From an uncultured Lachnobacterium sp. (GTDB taxonomy: Bacteria > Bacillota > Clostridia > Lachnospirales > Lachnospiraceae), in assembly GCA_900550545.1 (NCBI GenBank), contig URSS01000003.1, forward strand, positions 94,710 to 158,709: a stretch of 64,000 bases of DNA, read 5' to 3'. The notes under the pieces were generated by a model. It worked only from the letters and a program-made list of their open reading frames with translations. It was not told the DNA's origin and did no database searches. Each line of letters begins with the position of its first letter. Position 1 is the stretch's first letter. Position numbers and translations under genes: made by a program. This document shows, in pieces, positions 15,096 through 23,439 of this stretch.

Positions 15096-16769
15096 ATGAT
15101 TAGTGATAACGCAAGAAGCGGAATGCAGCAGGCTCCGGCACGAAGCCTTTTTAATGCATTAGGATTTACCGCAGAGGAATTAAAAAAGCCAATGGTCGGA
15201 ATTGTAAGCTCATACAATGAGATTGTTCCGGGACATATGAATATTGATAAAATTGTAAACGCTGTAAAGCTTGGAGTTGCAGAGGCAGGAGGTGTACCGG
15301 TTGTATTTCCTGCAATCGCAGTATGTGATGGTATTGCAATGGGACACGTTGGAATGAAGTATTCTCTCGTTACGAGAGATCTTATCGCAGATTCCACAGA
15401 GTGTATGGCGATTGCACATCAGTTTGATGCACTTGTTATGGTTCCAAACTGTGACAAGAATGTGCCGGGACTTCTGATGGCAGCAGCAAGATTGAATCTT
15501 CCTACCGTATTTGTATCCGGTGGTCCGATGCTTGCTGGTCATGTAAAAGGAAAAAAGAGAAGTCTTTCTTCTATGTTTGAGGCTGTTGGTTCTTATGCAG
15601 CAGGAACAATGACAGAAGAAGATGTTACAGAATATGAGAACAAAGTATGTCCGACATGCGGATCATGCTCCGGTATGTACACGGCAAACTCTATGAACTG
15701 TCTGACAGAGGCACTTGGTATGGGACTTCGCGGAAATGGAACAATTCCGGCGGTATATTCAGAGAGAATCAAGCTTGCAAAACATGCAGGTATGGCGGTT
15801 ATGGATATGTTCAACAAAAATATCCGTGCGCGTGACATTATTACAAAAGAATCTATCTTAAATGCACTGACGGTTGACATGGCGTTGGGATGTTCTACAA
15901 ATTCTATGTTACATCTGCCGGCCATCGCACATGAGATCGGATTTGATTTTGATATCAGTTTTGCAAACCCAATCAGTGAGAAGACACCAAACTTATGTCA
16001 TCTCGCTCCGGCAGGCCCTACCTATATGGAAGACTTAAATGAGGCCGGCGGTGTATATGCAGTAATGAAAGAACTTGCAGACATCGGATTGTTAAATACA
16101 GACTGTATGACCGTTACTGGAAAAACAATCGGAGAGAATATTGCAAATGCAGTAAACCGTGATCCGGAAGTTATTCGTCCGGTAGACAATCCATACAGCA
16201 AGACAGGTGGACTTGCAGTCCTCAAAGGAAATCTTGCACCAGACGGATCTGTTGTAAAACGTTCCGCAGTTGTAGATGAAATGATGGTTCATGAAGGACC
16301 TGCCCGTGTCTTTGAATGTGAAGAAGATGCAATCGCTGCAATTAAGGGTGGCAAGATCGTAGAGGGAGACGTCGTAGTCATCCGCTATGAGGGACCAAAG
16401 GGCGGACCTGGTATGAGAGAAATGTTAAATCCTACTTCTGCAATCGCAGGAATGGGACTTGGAAGCTCAGTAGCTTTGATTACAGACGGACGTTTCTCCG
16501 GTGCATCTAGAGGTGCATCCATCGGACATGTTTCACCGGAAGCAGCAGTCGGTGGACCAATTGCTTTAGTAGAAGAAGGCGATATCATCAAGATCAATAT
16601 TCCGGAGATGACATTGAATGTTGATGTGTCAGATGAAGAACTGGCAGCACGTCGTGCAAAATGGCAGCCAAGAGAGCCAAAAGTTACAACAGGTTACTTA
16701 AAGAGATATGCATCCTTAGTTACATCTGGAAACCGTGGAGCTGTACTCGAAATTAAGGATGAGAAGTAG
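15096..16769 (+). CDS. ilvD: Dihydroxy-acid dehydratase
   Basis: 557-aa iron-sulphur dehydratase that forms the 2-oxo acids of valine and isoleucine. The cluster cysteines lie in NCDKNVPGLLMAA and in CPTCGSCSGMYTANSMNCL; near the C-terminus there is DGRFSGASRGASIGHVSPEA, the second family signature. Start is an ATG after AAAGGAG. Cotranscription with leuB and ilvB fits their shared use in branched-chain amino-acid synthesis. Confidence 0.97.
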   Translation: MISDNARSGMQQAPARSLFNALGFTAEELKKPMVGIVSSYNEIVPGHMNIDKIVNAVKLGVAEAGGVPVVFPAIAVCDGIAMGHVGMKYSLVTRDLIADSTECMAIAHQFDALVMVPNCDKNVPGLLMAAARLNLPTVFVSGGPMLAGHVKGKKRSLSSMFEAVGSYAAGTMTEEDVTEYENKVCPTCGSCSGMYTANSMNCLTEALGMGLRGNGTIPAVYSERIKLAKHAGMAVMDMFNKNIRARDIITKESILNALTVDMALGCSTNSMLHLPAIAHEIGFDFDISFANPISEKTPNLCHLAPAGPTYMEDLNEAGGVYAVMKELADIGLLNTDCMTVTGKTIGENIANAVNRDPEVIRPVDNPYSKTGGLAVLKGNLAPDGSVVKRSAVVDEMMVHEGPARVFECEEDAIAAIKGGKIVEGDVVVIRYEGPKGGPGMREMLNPTSAIAGMGLGSSVALITDGRFSGASRGASIGHVSPEAAVGGPIALVEEGDIIKINIPEMTLNVDVSDEELAARRAKWQPREPKVTTGYLKRYASLVTSGNRGAVLEIKDEK

Positions 16770-16791
16770 ATAGAAATTAGAGGATTATAAA

Positions 16792-18471
16792 ATGCAGTTA
16801 ACAGGATCACAAGTTATTATCGAGTGTTTAAAGGAACAGGGTGTGGATACCATATTCGGATATCCGGGCGGAGCGATTTTGAACGTCTATGATGAGTTAT
16901 ACAAGCATCCGGAAATCAAACATGTGTTGACATCTCATGAGCAGGGAGCTTCCCATGCGGCTGACGGATATGCACGCAGCACAGGTAAAGTCGGTGTCTG
17001 TATGGCTACAAGCGGACCGGGAGCAACCAACCTCGTTACCGGAATCGCTACAGCATATATGGATTCAATTCCGATCGTAGCAATCACCTGTAATGTTGGC
17101 GTTTCCTTACTTGGAAAAGACAGCTTTCAGGAGATTGATATTGCAGGTATTACAACACCAATCACAAAATACAGTTTTATTGTAAAGGATGTCACAAAGC
17201 TTGCGGATACTATCCGCCGGGCATTTTCTATTGCACGTAAGGGACGTCCAGGTCCGGTCCTTGTGGATATCACAAAGGACGTAACCGCAAATAAAGTAGA
17301 TTATGTAAAGCAGGAGCCTGTATTTACACAGCCGGATTGCTCTGCTTTTACCGAAGAAGACCTTGATAAAGCAATCCATATGATTGAAAAGGCAAAAAAG
17401 CCATACATATTCGTGGGTGGTGGCGCTATTCTTTCGGGCGCAAGTGAGACGTTAAAAGCATTTGTTGAAAAAGTAGATGCACCGGTATGTGACACACTTA
17501 TGGGCAAAGGCGCATATGATGGTACATCAGCAAATTATACCGGAATGCTTGGAATGCATGGAACAAAGACATCGAATCTGGGTGTGAGCGAATGTGATCT
17601 TCTGATTGCAATCGGTGTACGTTTTTCGGATCGTGTATTTGGTAATCCAAAAAAATTTGCAAAACAGGCAAAGATTTTACAGATCGATATCGATCCGGTT
17701 GAAATCAATAAAAATATTATTGTAAACCACAGTATTGTCGGGGATGTAGCAATCGTCCTTAACAAATTGAATGAAAAATTAGGAAAGCAGAGTCATACAG
17801 AGTGGCTTTCCCATATTGCAGAATATCAGAAGCAGTATCCATTGACTTTCCCGAAAGAGGGACTGAGTGGTCCGTTTATGATTGCAAAGATTTATGAGAT
17901 GGCAAAAGATGCAATCATGGTTACAGAAGTCGGACAGCATCAGATGTGGGCTGCACAGTATTTTAAATACAGTAAACCAAGAACGCTGTTGACATCCGGA
18001 GGGCTTGGCACGATGGGATATGGACTGGGTGCAGCTATCGGCGCACAGACAGCAAATCCGGATAAGCAGGTGATCAATATTGCCGGAGACGGATGTTTCC
18101 GTATGAATATGAATGAACTTGCGACAGCATCAAGACAAAAGCTTCCTTTGATTGAAGTGATTGTCAATAACCATGTACTCGGAATGGTCCGCCAGTGGCA
18201 GACACTTTTCTATAAAGAACATTATTCCGCAACTGTTTTGGATGATGGTGTGGATTATGTAAAGATTGCAGAGGCAATGGGAGCGACAGCTCGTCGTGTT
18301 ACCACACAGGAAGAGTTTATTGCAGCATTCAAAGAGGCACTTGCAAGCAAGACTCCATTTGTCATCGATGCAATTATTGATTCAGATGACAAGGTATGGC
18401 CGATGGTCGCACCGGGAGCTCCAATCAGCGAATGTTTCGATGGAAAAGATCTCGAGAATAAAAAAGCGTAA
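16792..18471 (+). CDS. ilvB: Acetolactate synthase, large subunit
   Basis: 559-aa thiamine-diphosphate enzyme joining two pyruvates (or pyruvate and 2-oxobutyrate). Seen: the catalytic Glu in SHEQGASHAADGYAR, the central FAD/cofactor domain, and the thiamine motif GDGCFRMNMNELATA ending in VNN. The sequence is of the biosynthetic type by its full length. The regulatory small subunit ilvN is not adjacent: serC follows after 36 nt. Feedback control by valine would need an ilvN elsewhere. Confidence 0.96.
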   Translation: MQLTGSQVIIECLKEQGVDTIFGYPGGAILNVYDELYKHPEIKHVLTSHEQGASHAADGYARSTGKVGVCMATSGPGATNLVTGIATAYMDSIPIVAITCNVGVSLLGKDSFQEIDIAGITTPITKYSFIVKDVTKLADTIRRAFSIARKGRPGPVLVDITKDVTANKVDYVKQEPVFTQPDCSAFTEEDLDKAIHMIEKAKKPYIFVGGGAILSGASETLKAFVEKVDAPVCDTLMGKGAYDGTSANYTGMLGMHGTKTSNLGVSECDLLIAIGVRFSDRVFGNPKKFAKQAKILQIDIDPVEINKNIIVNHSIVGDVAIVLNKLNEKLGKQSHTEWLSHIAEYQKQYPLTFPKEGLSGPFMIAKIYEMAKDAIMVTEVGQHQMWAAQYFKYSKPRTLLTSGGLGTMGYGLGAAIGAQTANPDKQVINIAGDGCFRMNMNELATASRQKLPLIEVIVNNHVLGMVRQWQTLFYKEHYSATVLDDGVDYVKIAEAMGATARRVTTQEEFIAAFKEALASKTPFVIDAIIDSDDKVWPMVAPGAPISECFDGKDLENKKA

Positions 18472-18507
18472 GTAACAAATTAATGTAAATATAGGAGGAA
18501 GTTAGAA

Positions 18508-19590
18508 ATGAGCAGAGTGTACAATTTCTCAGCAGGACCGGCTGTATTGCCGGAAGAGGTACTCAAAGAGGCAGCAGATGAAATGTTAGATTACAAGGGA
18601 TGTGGAATGTCCGTTATGGAAATGAGCCACAGATCCAAAGTTTTCGATGATATCATTAAGGATGCAGAGAAAGATTTAAGAGAGTTGATGAACATTCCGG
18701 ATAATTACAAGGTAATGTTCTTACAGGGTGGAGCATCCCAGCAGTTTGCCGCAGTTCCTATGAACCTGATGAAGAATAAGAAAGCTGGATATATCGTAAC
18801 AGGCCAGTGGGCAAAGAAAGCTTTTCAGGAAGCAAAGATGTATGGAGAAGCAATTGAGCTTGCATCCTCTGCAGACGAGACATTCTCTTATATTCCGGAT
18901 TGTTCTGATCTTGATATTCCGGAAGATCTGGATTATGTATACATTTGTGAGAACAACACAATTTACGGAACAAAATACAAAAAGCTTCCAAACACAAAAG
19001 GAAAGACTTTAGTAGCAGATGTATCTTCCTGCTTCTTATCTGAGCCGGTTGATGTAGAAAAGTATGGTGTAATCTACGGTGGTGTACAGAAGAACGTAGG
19101 ACCTGCAGGTGTTGTTATCGTAATTGCACGTGAGGATCTGATTACAGATGATGTACTTCCGGGTACACCAACCATGTTAAAGTGGAAGACACAGGCAGAC
19201 AATGACAGTCTTTACAATACACCTCCATGCTACGGCATCTATATCTGTGGTAAGGTATTTAAGTGGCTCAAGAAGATGGGTGGCTTAGAGGAAATGAAGA
19301 AGCGCAACATTGAAAAGGCAGAAATCCTTTATAATTACCTGGATGAAAGCAAGATGTTCAAGGGAACTGTCCGCAAAGAAGATCGTTCTCTGATGAACGT
19401 TCCATTTGTAACAGGAGACAAGGATCTGGATGCAAAATTCGTTAAAGAGGCAACAGAAGCTGGATTCGTTAACTTAAAGGGACATCGTACAGTTGGTGGT
19501 ATGAGAGCTTCTATCTACAATGCTATGCCTAAGGAAGGTGTAGAGAAGTTAGTTGAGTTCATGAAGAAGTTTGAGAAGGAGAATGCTTAA
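18508..19590 (+). CDS. serC: Phosphoserine aminotransferase
   Basis: 360-aa PLP-dependent class-V aminotransferase converting 3-phosphohydroxypyruvate to phosphoserine. Seen: NFSAGPAVLPEEVL at the N-terminus, LQGGASQQFAAVP, and the PLP lysine in YGGVQKNVGPAG. AGGAGG precedes the ATG. Its stop is 1 nt before the serA start, so the two are translationally coupled. May be read from the ilv promoter or from its own; no clear promoter was found in the 36-nt gap. Confidence 0.97.
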   Translation: MSRVYNFSAGPAVLPEEVLKEAADEMLDYKGCGMSVMEMSHRSKVFDDIIKDAEKDLRELMNIPDNYKVMFLQGGASQQFAAVPMNLMKNKKAGYIVTGQWAKKAFQEAKMYGEAIELASSADETFSYIPDCSDLDIPEDLDYVYICENNTIYGTKYKKLPNTKGKTLVADVSSCFLSEPVDVEKYGVIYGGVQKNVGPAGVVIVIAREDLITDDVLPGTPTMLKWKTQADNDSLYNTPPCYGIYICGKVFKWLKKMGGLEEMKKRNIEKAEILYNYLDESKMFKGTVRKEDRSLMNVPFVTGDKDLDAKFVKEATEAGFVNLKGHRTVGGMRASIYNAMPKEGVEKLVEFMKKFEKENA

Positions 19591-19591
19591 A

Positions 19592-20755
19592 ATGTATAAT
19601 TATACTTGCTTAAATCCAATCGCAGGTGTTGGTTTGGATTTGTTTTCAGAAGATTATAAGAAGGTAGATGAGTTGGCAGAAGCGGATGCTGCATTAGTTA
19701 GAAGTGCTGCCATGCATGATATGGATCTGCCGGATTCTTTACTGGCTGTTGCCCGCGCAGGCGCAGGTGTAAACAATATTCCACTTGATAAATGTGCAGA
19801 CAATGGTATTGTTGTATTCAACACACCGGGTGCAAATGCAAATGGTGTTAAGGAGCTGGTTTTTGCAGGAATGCTTTATGCATCCCGTGATATTGTAGGC
19901 GGTATTGACTGGTGTCTTGCAAACCAGAATGATGAGAACATTGCAAAGACTGCAGAAAAGCAGAAAAAGAATTTTGCAGGAACTGAGATTTCCGGAAAGA
20001 AACTTGGTGTCATTGGCCTTGGAGCAATCGGTGTACTCGTTGCAAATGCAGCAACACATCTTGGAATGGAAGTATATGGATATGATCCATATATCTCTGT
20101 AAATGCAGCATGGAACTTATCCAGAAGTGTTAAGCATATCAGCAACGTAGAAGATATTTATAAAGAGTGTGATTTTATCACAATTCATGTACCACTTCTT
20201 GATTCTACAAAGAAGATGATTGACGCAAAGGCGATTGCAATGATGAAGCCAACCGCTATCGTATTGAACTTTGCAAGAGACCTTCTGGTAGACGAAGAGG
20301 CTATGGTAGATGCACTTGCAGCAGGAAAGATCAAGAAATATGTTTCTGATTTCCCAAATACAACAACGGTTGGTGCAAAGGGATGTATCGTTACACCACA
20401 CCTTGGAGCTTCTACAGCAGAGTCTGAGGACAATTGTGCAATCATGGCTGTTCGTGAAATTCGTGATTACATGGAGAATGGTAATATTACACATTCCGTG
20501 AATTTCCCGGATTGTAATATGGCTGCATGTACAACTGCCGGACGTATCGGTATCCTTCACAAGAATGTAAAGGGGATGATCGCACAGTATACAACCATTC
20601 TCGGCGAAGCAGATATCAATGTGGCAGATATGACAAACAAAGCAAAAGGCGATTATGCATATGCTCTGATTGATGTTGATTCTCCAATTACGGATGAAGT
20701 AGTTGAAAAATTAAAGGCAATTGATGATGTATTACGTGTACGTGTAATCAAGTAA
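19592..20755 (+). CDS. serA: D-3-phosphoglycerate dehydrogenase
   Basis: 387-aa NAD-dependent first enzyme of serine synthesis. Seen: ARAGAGVNNIPLD, the nucleotide-binding LGVIGLGAIGVLVAN, IHVPLLDSTKKMID, the catalytic His in TPHLGASTAESE, and a short ACT-like C-terminal domain (NVADMTNKAKGDYAYALID) that suggests feedback binding of serine. ATG 19592 is chosen because serC ends just before it and AAGGAG lies about 10 nt upstream inside serC. Confidence 0.95.
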   Translation: MYNYTCLNPIAGVGLDLFSEDYKKVDELAEADAALVRSAAMHDMDLPDSLLAVARAGAGVNNIPLDKCADNGIVVFNTPGANANGVKELVFAGMLYASRDIVGGIDWCLANQNDENIAKTAEKQKKNFAGTEISGKKLGVIGLGAIGVLVANAATHLGMEVYGYDPYISVNAAWNLSRSVKHISNVEDIYKECDFITIHVPLLDSTKKMIDAKAIAMMKPTAIVLNFARDLLVDEEAMVDALAAGKIKKYVSDFPNTTTVGAKGCIVTPHLGASTAESEDNCAIMAVREIRDYMENGNITHSVNFPDCNMAACTTAGRIGILHKNVKGMIAQYTTILGEADINVADMTNKAKGDYAYALIDVDSPITDEVVEKLKAIDDVLRVRVIK

Positions 20756-20770
20756 TAATGGAGAAAATAT

Positions 20771-22036
20771 ATGGCTAAGATAAAACCATTTATATGTGTA
20801 AGACCTGCAGTGGACAAAGTGGCAGAAATCGCTGCGCTTCCATACGATGTATACAATCGTGCGGAGGCAAAAGCAGTTGTAGAGAAAAATCCACAATCAT
20901 TTCTGGCAATTGACCGTGCAGAGACACAGTTTCCGGATGATGTAGATACTTATGATCCAAGAGTGTATCAGAAAGCACATGATATGTTATGTGACTGGAT
21001 TGCGAAAGGCGCGTTTATTCGTGATGAGCAGAGAGCATACTATGTTTATGAGCTTACCATGGATGGAAGAGTACAGACTGGAATTACAGCCTGTGCTTCC
21101 ATCGATGATTATGCCAACAATGTCATCAAGAAACATGAAAATACCCGTGCGGACAAAGAGCAGGACCGCATCAATCATGTAGATACCTGCAGCGCACAGA
21201 CTGGCCCAATCTTTCTTGCATATCGTTCCAATGATGTCATTCGGGAGATTGTAAAGAAGACAAAAGAAGGTGTGGCATTATATGATTTTACGGCAGAGGA
21301 TGGCATTCGTCACCGTGTGTTTAAAATCAGTGACGCAGCAGATGTTGCAGCAATTGAGAATGCATTTGATGGCATTCAGGAGATTTATATTGCGGATGGG
21401 CATCATCGTGCGGCTTCCGCTGTAAAAGTGGGATTCAAGCGTCGCGAGGAACATCCGGATTATGATGGAACGGAAGAGTTTAATTATTTTCTTTCCGTAT
21501 TATTCCCGGATGAGGAACTGATGATCATGGATTATAACCGTGTGGTCAAAGACTTAAACGGAATGAGTGAGGAGCAGTTCCTTGCAAAGATGAATGACCT
21601 TTTCGTTGTTTCACAGATTGGTGGAGTGATTGGTGACTCTCTTTCGGAGAGTGCGGTTCGTCCGGATAAGAAGGGTGACTTTGCAATGTTTATCGGTGAT
21701 AAGTGGTATCGTTGCAGTATGAAGCCTTCTGATATTCCAAATGATCCGGTGGAAGGACTTGATGTGTCTGTATTGCAGAACCTGCTTTTAGCACCGGTGC
21801 TTGGAATCGGCGATCCAAAGACAGATAAACGTATTGATTTCGTCGGAGGAATCCGCGGTCTTACAGAGCTTGAGAAGCGTTGTCATACCGACTGCAAGGT
21901 TGCATTTGCAATGTATCCGACTTCCATTCAGGAGCTTTTTGCTGTGGCTGATGCAGACAGACTGATGCCACCGAAGTCAACCTGGTTTGAGCCGAAGCTT
22001 CGTAGTGGTTTGTTTATTCACGAAATTGAAAAATAA
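20771..22036 (+). CDS. DUF1015 family protein, serine-operon partner
   Basis: 421-aa soluble protein of the DUF1015 family (PKIKPF-type start, then ALPYDVYN, KHENTRADKEQDRINH and IADGHHRAASA). Family function is not established. It starts 15 nt after serA and ends in a terminator, so it is the last gene of serC-serA-DUF1015. No serB (phosphoserine phosphatase) is in the window. The HHRAASA motif and conserved His/Arg residues would suit a phosphoryl-handling enzyme. A role at the phosphoserine step is a hypothesis from gene order only. Confidence 0.85.
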   Translation: MAKIKPFICVRPAVDKVAEIAALPYDVYNRAEAKAVVEKNPQSFLAIDRAETQFPDDVDTYDPRVYQKAHDMLCDWIAKGAFIRDEQRAYYVYELTMDGRVQTGITACASIDDYANNVIKKHENTRADKEQDRINHVDTCSAQTGPIFLAYRSNDVIREIVKKTKEGVALYDFTAEDGIRHRVFKISDAADVAAIENAFDGIQEIYIADGHHRAASAVKVGFKRREEHPDYDGTEEFNYFLSVLFPDEELMIMDYNRVVKDLNGMSEEQFLAKMNDLFVVSQIGGVIGDSLSESAVRPDKKGDFAMFIGDKWYRCSMKPSDIPNDPVEGLDVSVLQNLLLAPVLGIGDPKTDKRIDFVGGIRGLTELEKRCHTDCKVAFAMYPTSIQELFAVADADRLMPPKSTWFEPKLRSGLFIHEIEK

Positions 22037-22046
22037 AATAGCAATT

Positions 22047-22075
22047 AGGGTGTAGGGAAATCCTATGCCCTTTTT
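22047..22075 (+). terminator. Terminator of the serine operon
   Basis: A 9-bp stem with two wobble pairs, GGGTGTAGG (22048-22056) with CCTATGCCC (22062-22070), loop GAAAT, then TTTTT. Confidence 0.8.
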
Positions 22076-22103
22076 CTTACTTTAATAATATAACGGAGGA
22101 ACT

Positions 22104-22979
22104 ATGCAGACACAACTTGATACAGAAGCACAATTGATTCAGGAGATATCGAACAATCCGGGCGTGATCCGGACATATTTAGAAGGAATGGTGCCTTCGC
22201 TTCTCAGTTTTCTTGTACAACTGATTGTTGCAATCCTTGTACTTTTGATTGGAAGCAGAATCATTAAATTTATACTTAAACTACTACGGAAGTCACTGGA
22301 TCGAAGCAGAGTGGAGACAGGAGTTGTTACCTTTTTATGTTCACTTGTGAAATACTCACTTTATTTTGTGCTGGCCATGATTATTCTGGCACAGTTTGGC
22401 GTGACAACAAGCTCGGTGGTAGCGGTGCTTGGATCGGCAGGACTGACACTTGGACTTGCTTTGCAGGGAAGTCTGTCAAATTTTGCAGGCGGTGTGCTGA
22501 TTCTTTTGTTGAAGCCGTTTGTTGTAGGTGACTATATTGTTGATGGAGCGACCGGACAGGAAGGAACCGTATCGGCGATTACGATTTTTTATACGAAATT
22601 GTTGACAATAGACAACTGTATAATCATGATTCCAAACGGAACATTGTCAAATTCAAGTATTACGAATGTCAGCCATATGGAAAAACGTAGAATTGATCTG
22701 CTGATCGGGGTTTCCTATGAGGCAAATCTTGCAGAGGTAAAACAGGTGCTGGCAGAAGTTGTAAAAAAACAGGAAAAAGTGTTGCTGGATGAGCCGGTTG
22801 ATATATATGTATCGGAATTGGCTGATTCTTCGGTACAGATGGGCGTTCGTGCATGGGTGAAAAATGAAGATTACTGGCCGACCCGTTGGAAGATGACGGA
22901 AGAAATCAAAAATGCACTGGATGAAAGCAAAATTTCGATTCCGTTTCCACAGATGGATGTTACAATCAAAAATCAGTAG
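22104..22979 (+). CDS. mscS: Small-conductance mechanosensitive channel, MscS type
   Basis: 291-aa membrane channel that releases solutes on hypo-osmotic shock. Three membrane segments: about residues 30-55, 75-98 and the pore-lining helix 103-135 with the Gly/Ala pattern AVLGSAGLTLGLALQGSLSN. The MscS beta-domain follows (DGATGQEGTVSAITIFYT, then IMIPNGTLSNSSITN) and a cytoplasmic alpha/beta cage. AACGGAGG precedes the ATG. Isolated gene between two transcription stops/starts. Confidence 0.93.
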   Translation: MQTQLDTEAQLIQEISNNPGVIRTYLEGMVPSLLSFLVQLIVAILVLLIGSRIIKFILKLLRKSLDRSRVETGVVTFLCSLVKYSLYFVLAMIILAQFGVTTSSVVAVLGSAGLTLGLALQGSLSNFAGGVLILLLKPFVVGDYIVDGATGQEGTVSAITIFYTKLLTIDNCIIMIPNGTLSNSSITNVSHMEKRRIDLLIGVSYEANLAEVKQVLAEVVKKQEKVLLDEPVDIYVSELADSSVQMGVRAWVKNEDYWPTRWKMTEEIKNALDESKISIPFPQMDVTIKNQ

Positions 22980-23000
22980 GATAATAGCCTTTGTAGCTGG

Positions 23001-23029
23001 TTGACACAATACTTTCGATGTGCTAATCT
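23001..23029 (+). promoter_or_regulatory. Cold-shock gene promoter
   Basis: Perfect TTGACA (23001-23006), 17-nt spacer, TAATCT (23024-23029). The predicted leader is about 60 nt and contains a 6-bp hairpin GTGTAT/ATACAC (23043-23048 with 23055-23060), possibly a temperature-sensitive or stability element. Confidence 0.75.
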
Positions 23030-23095
23030 TGTAACTGTGAGCGTGTATATTCACATACACAAAAGAACGCTAAGAGGTACAGGAGGAAGTTAGTT

Positions 23096-23299
23096 ATGCA
23101 GCAGGGAACAGTTAAGTGGTTTAATGCGAAAAAGGGTTATGGCTTTATCTCAGATGAGGCGGGAAATGATGTATTTGTTCATTTTTCAGCATTAAATATG
23201 GACGGATTCAAAGAGTTAAAAGACGGCGAGAAGGTTGAGTTTGAAGTGACAGATGGTGCTAAGGGACCGCAGGCTGTAAATGTAACACGTCTTGCTTAG
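23096..23299 (+). CDS. Cold-shock protein
   Basis: 67-aa OB-fold RNA chaperone of the CspA/CspB family. Both RNA-binding motifs are visible: KGYGFIS (RNP1) and VFVHFSA (RNP2), after GTVKWFNAKK. AGGAGGAAG precedes the ATG. It has its own promoter and a strong terminator, giving a short monocistronic message. Confidence 0.97.
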   Translation: MQQGTVKWFNAKKGYGFISDEAGNDVFVHFSALNMDGFKELKDGEKVEFEVTDGAKGPQAVNVTRLA

Positions 23300-23326
23300 A
23301 ATTTTAAAGATTCCATATAATAACTC

Positions 23327-23358
23327 AAAGACTATCACAATATCGTGATAGTCTTTTT
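23327..23358 (+). terminator. Terminator after cold-shock gene
   Basis: Perfect 12-bp stem AAAGACTATCAC (23327-23338) with GTGATAGTCTTT (23345-23356), loop AATATC, running into TTTTT. Confidence 0.93.
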
Positions 23359-23439
23359 ATCTCATAGAAAAATGTTATAAAAAGATGTCCGTTTCTTAGG
23401 GATAACAGAAAATATAAAAAGGTTAGAGGTACAAATTCT

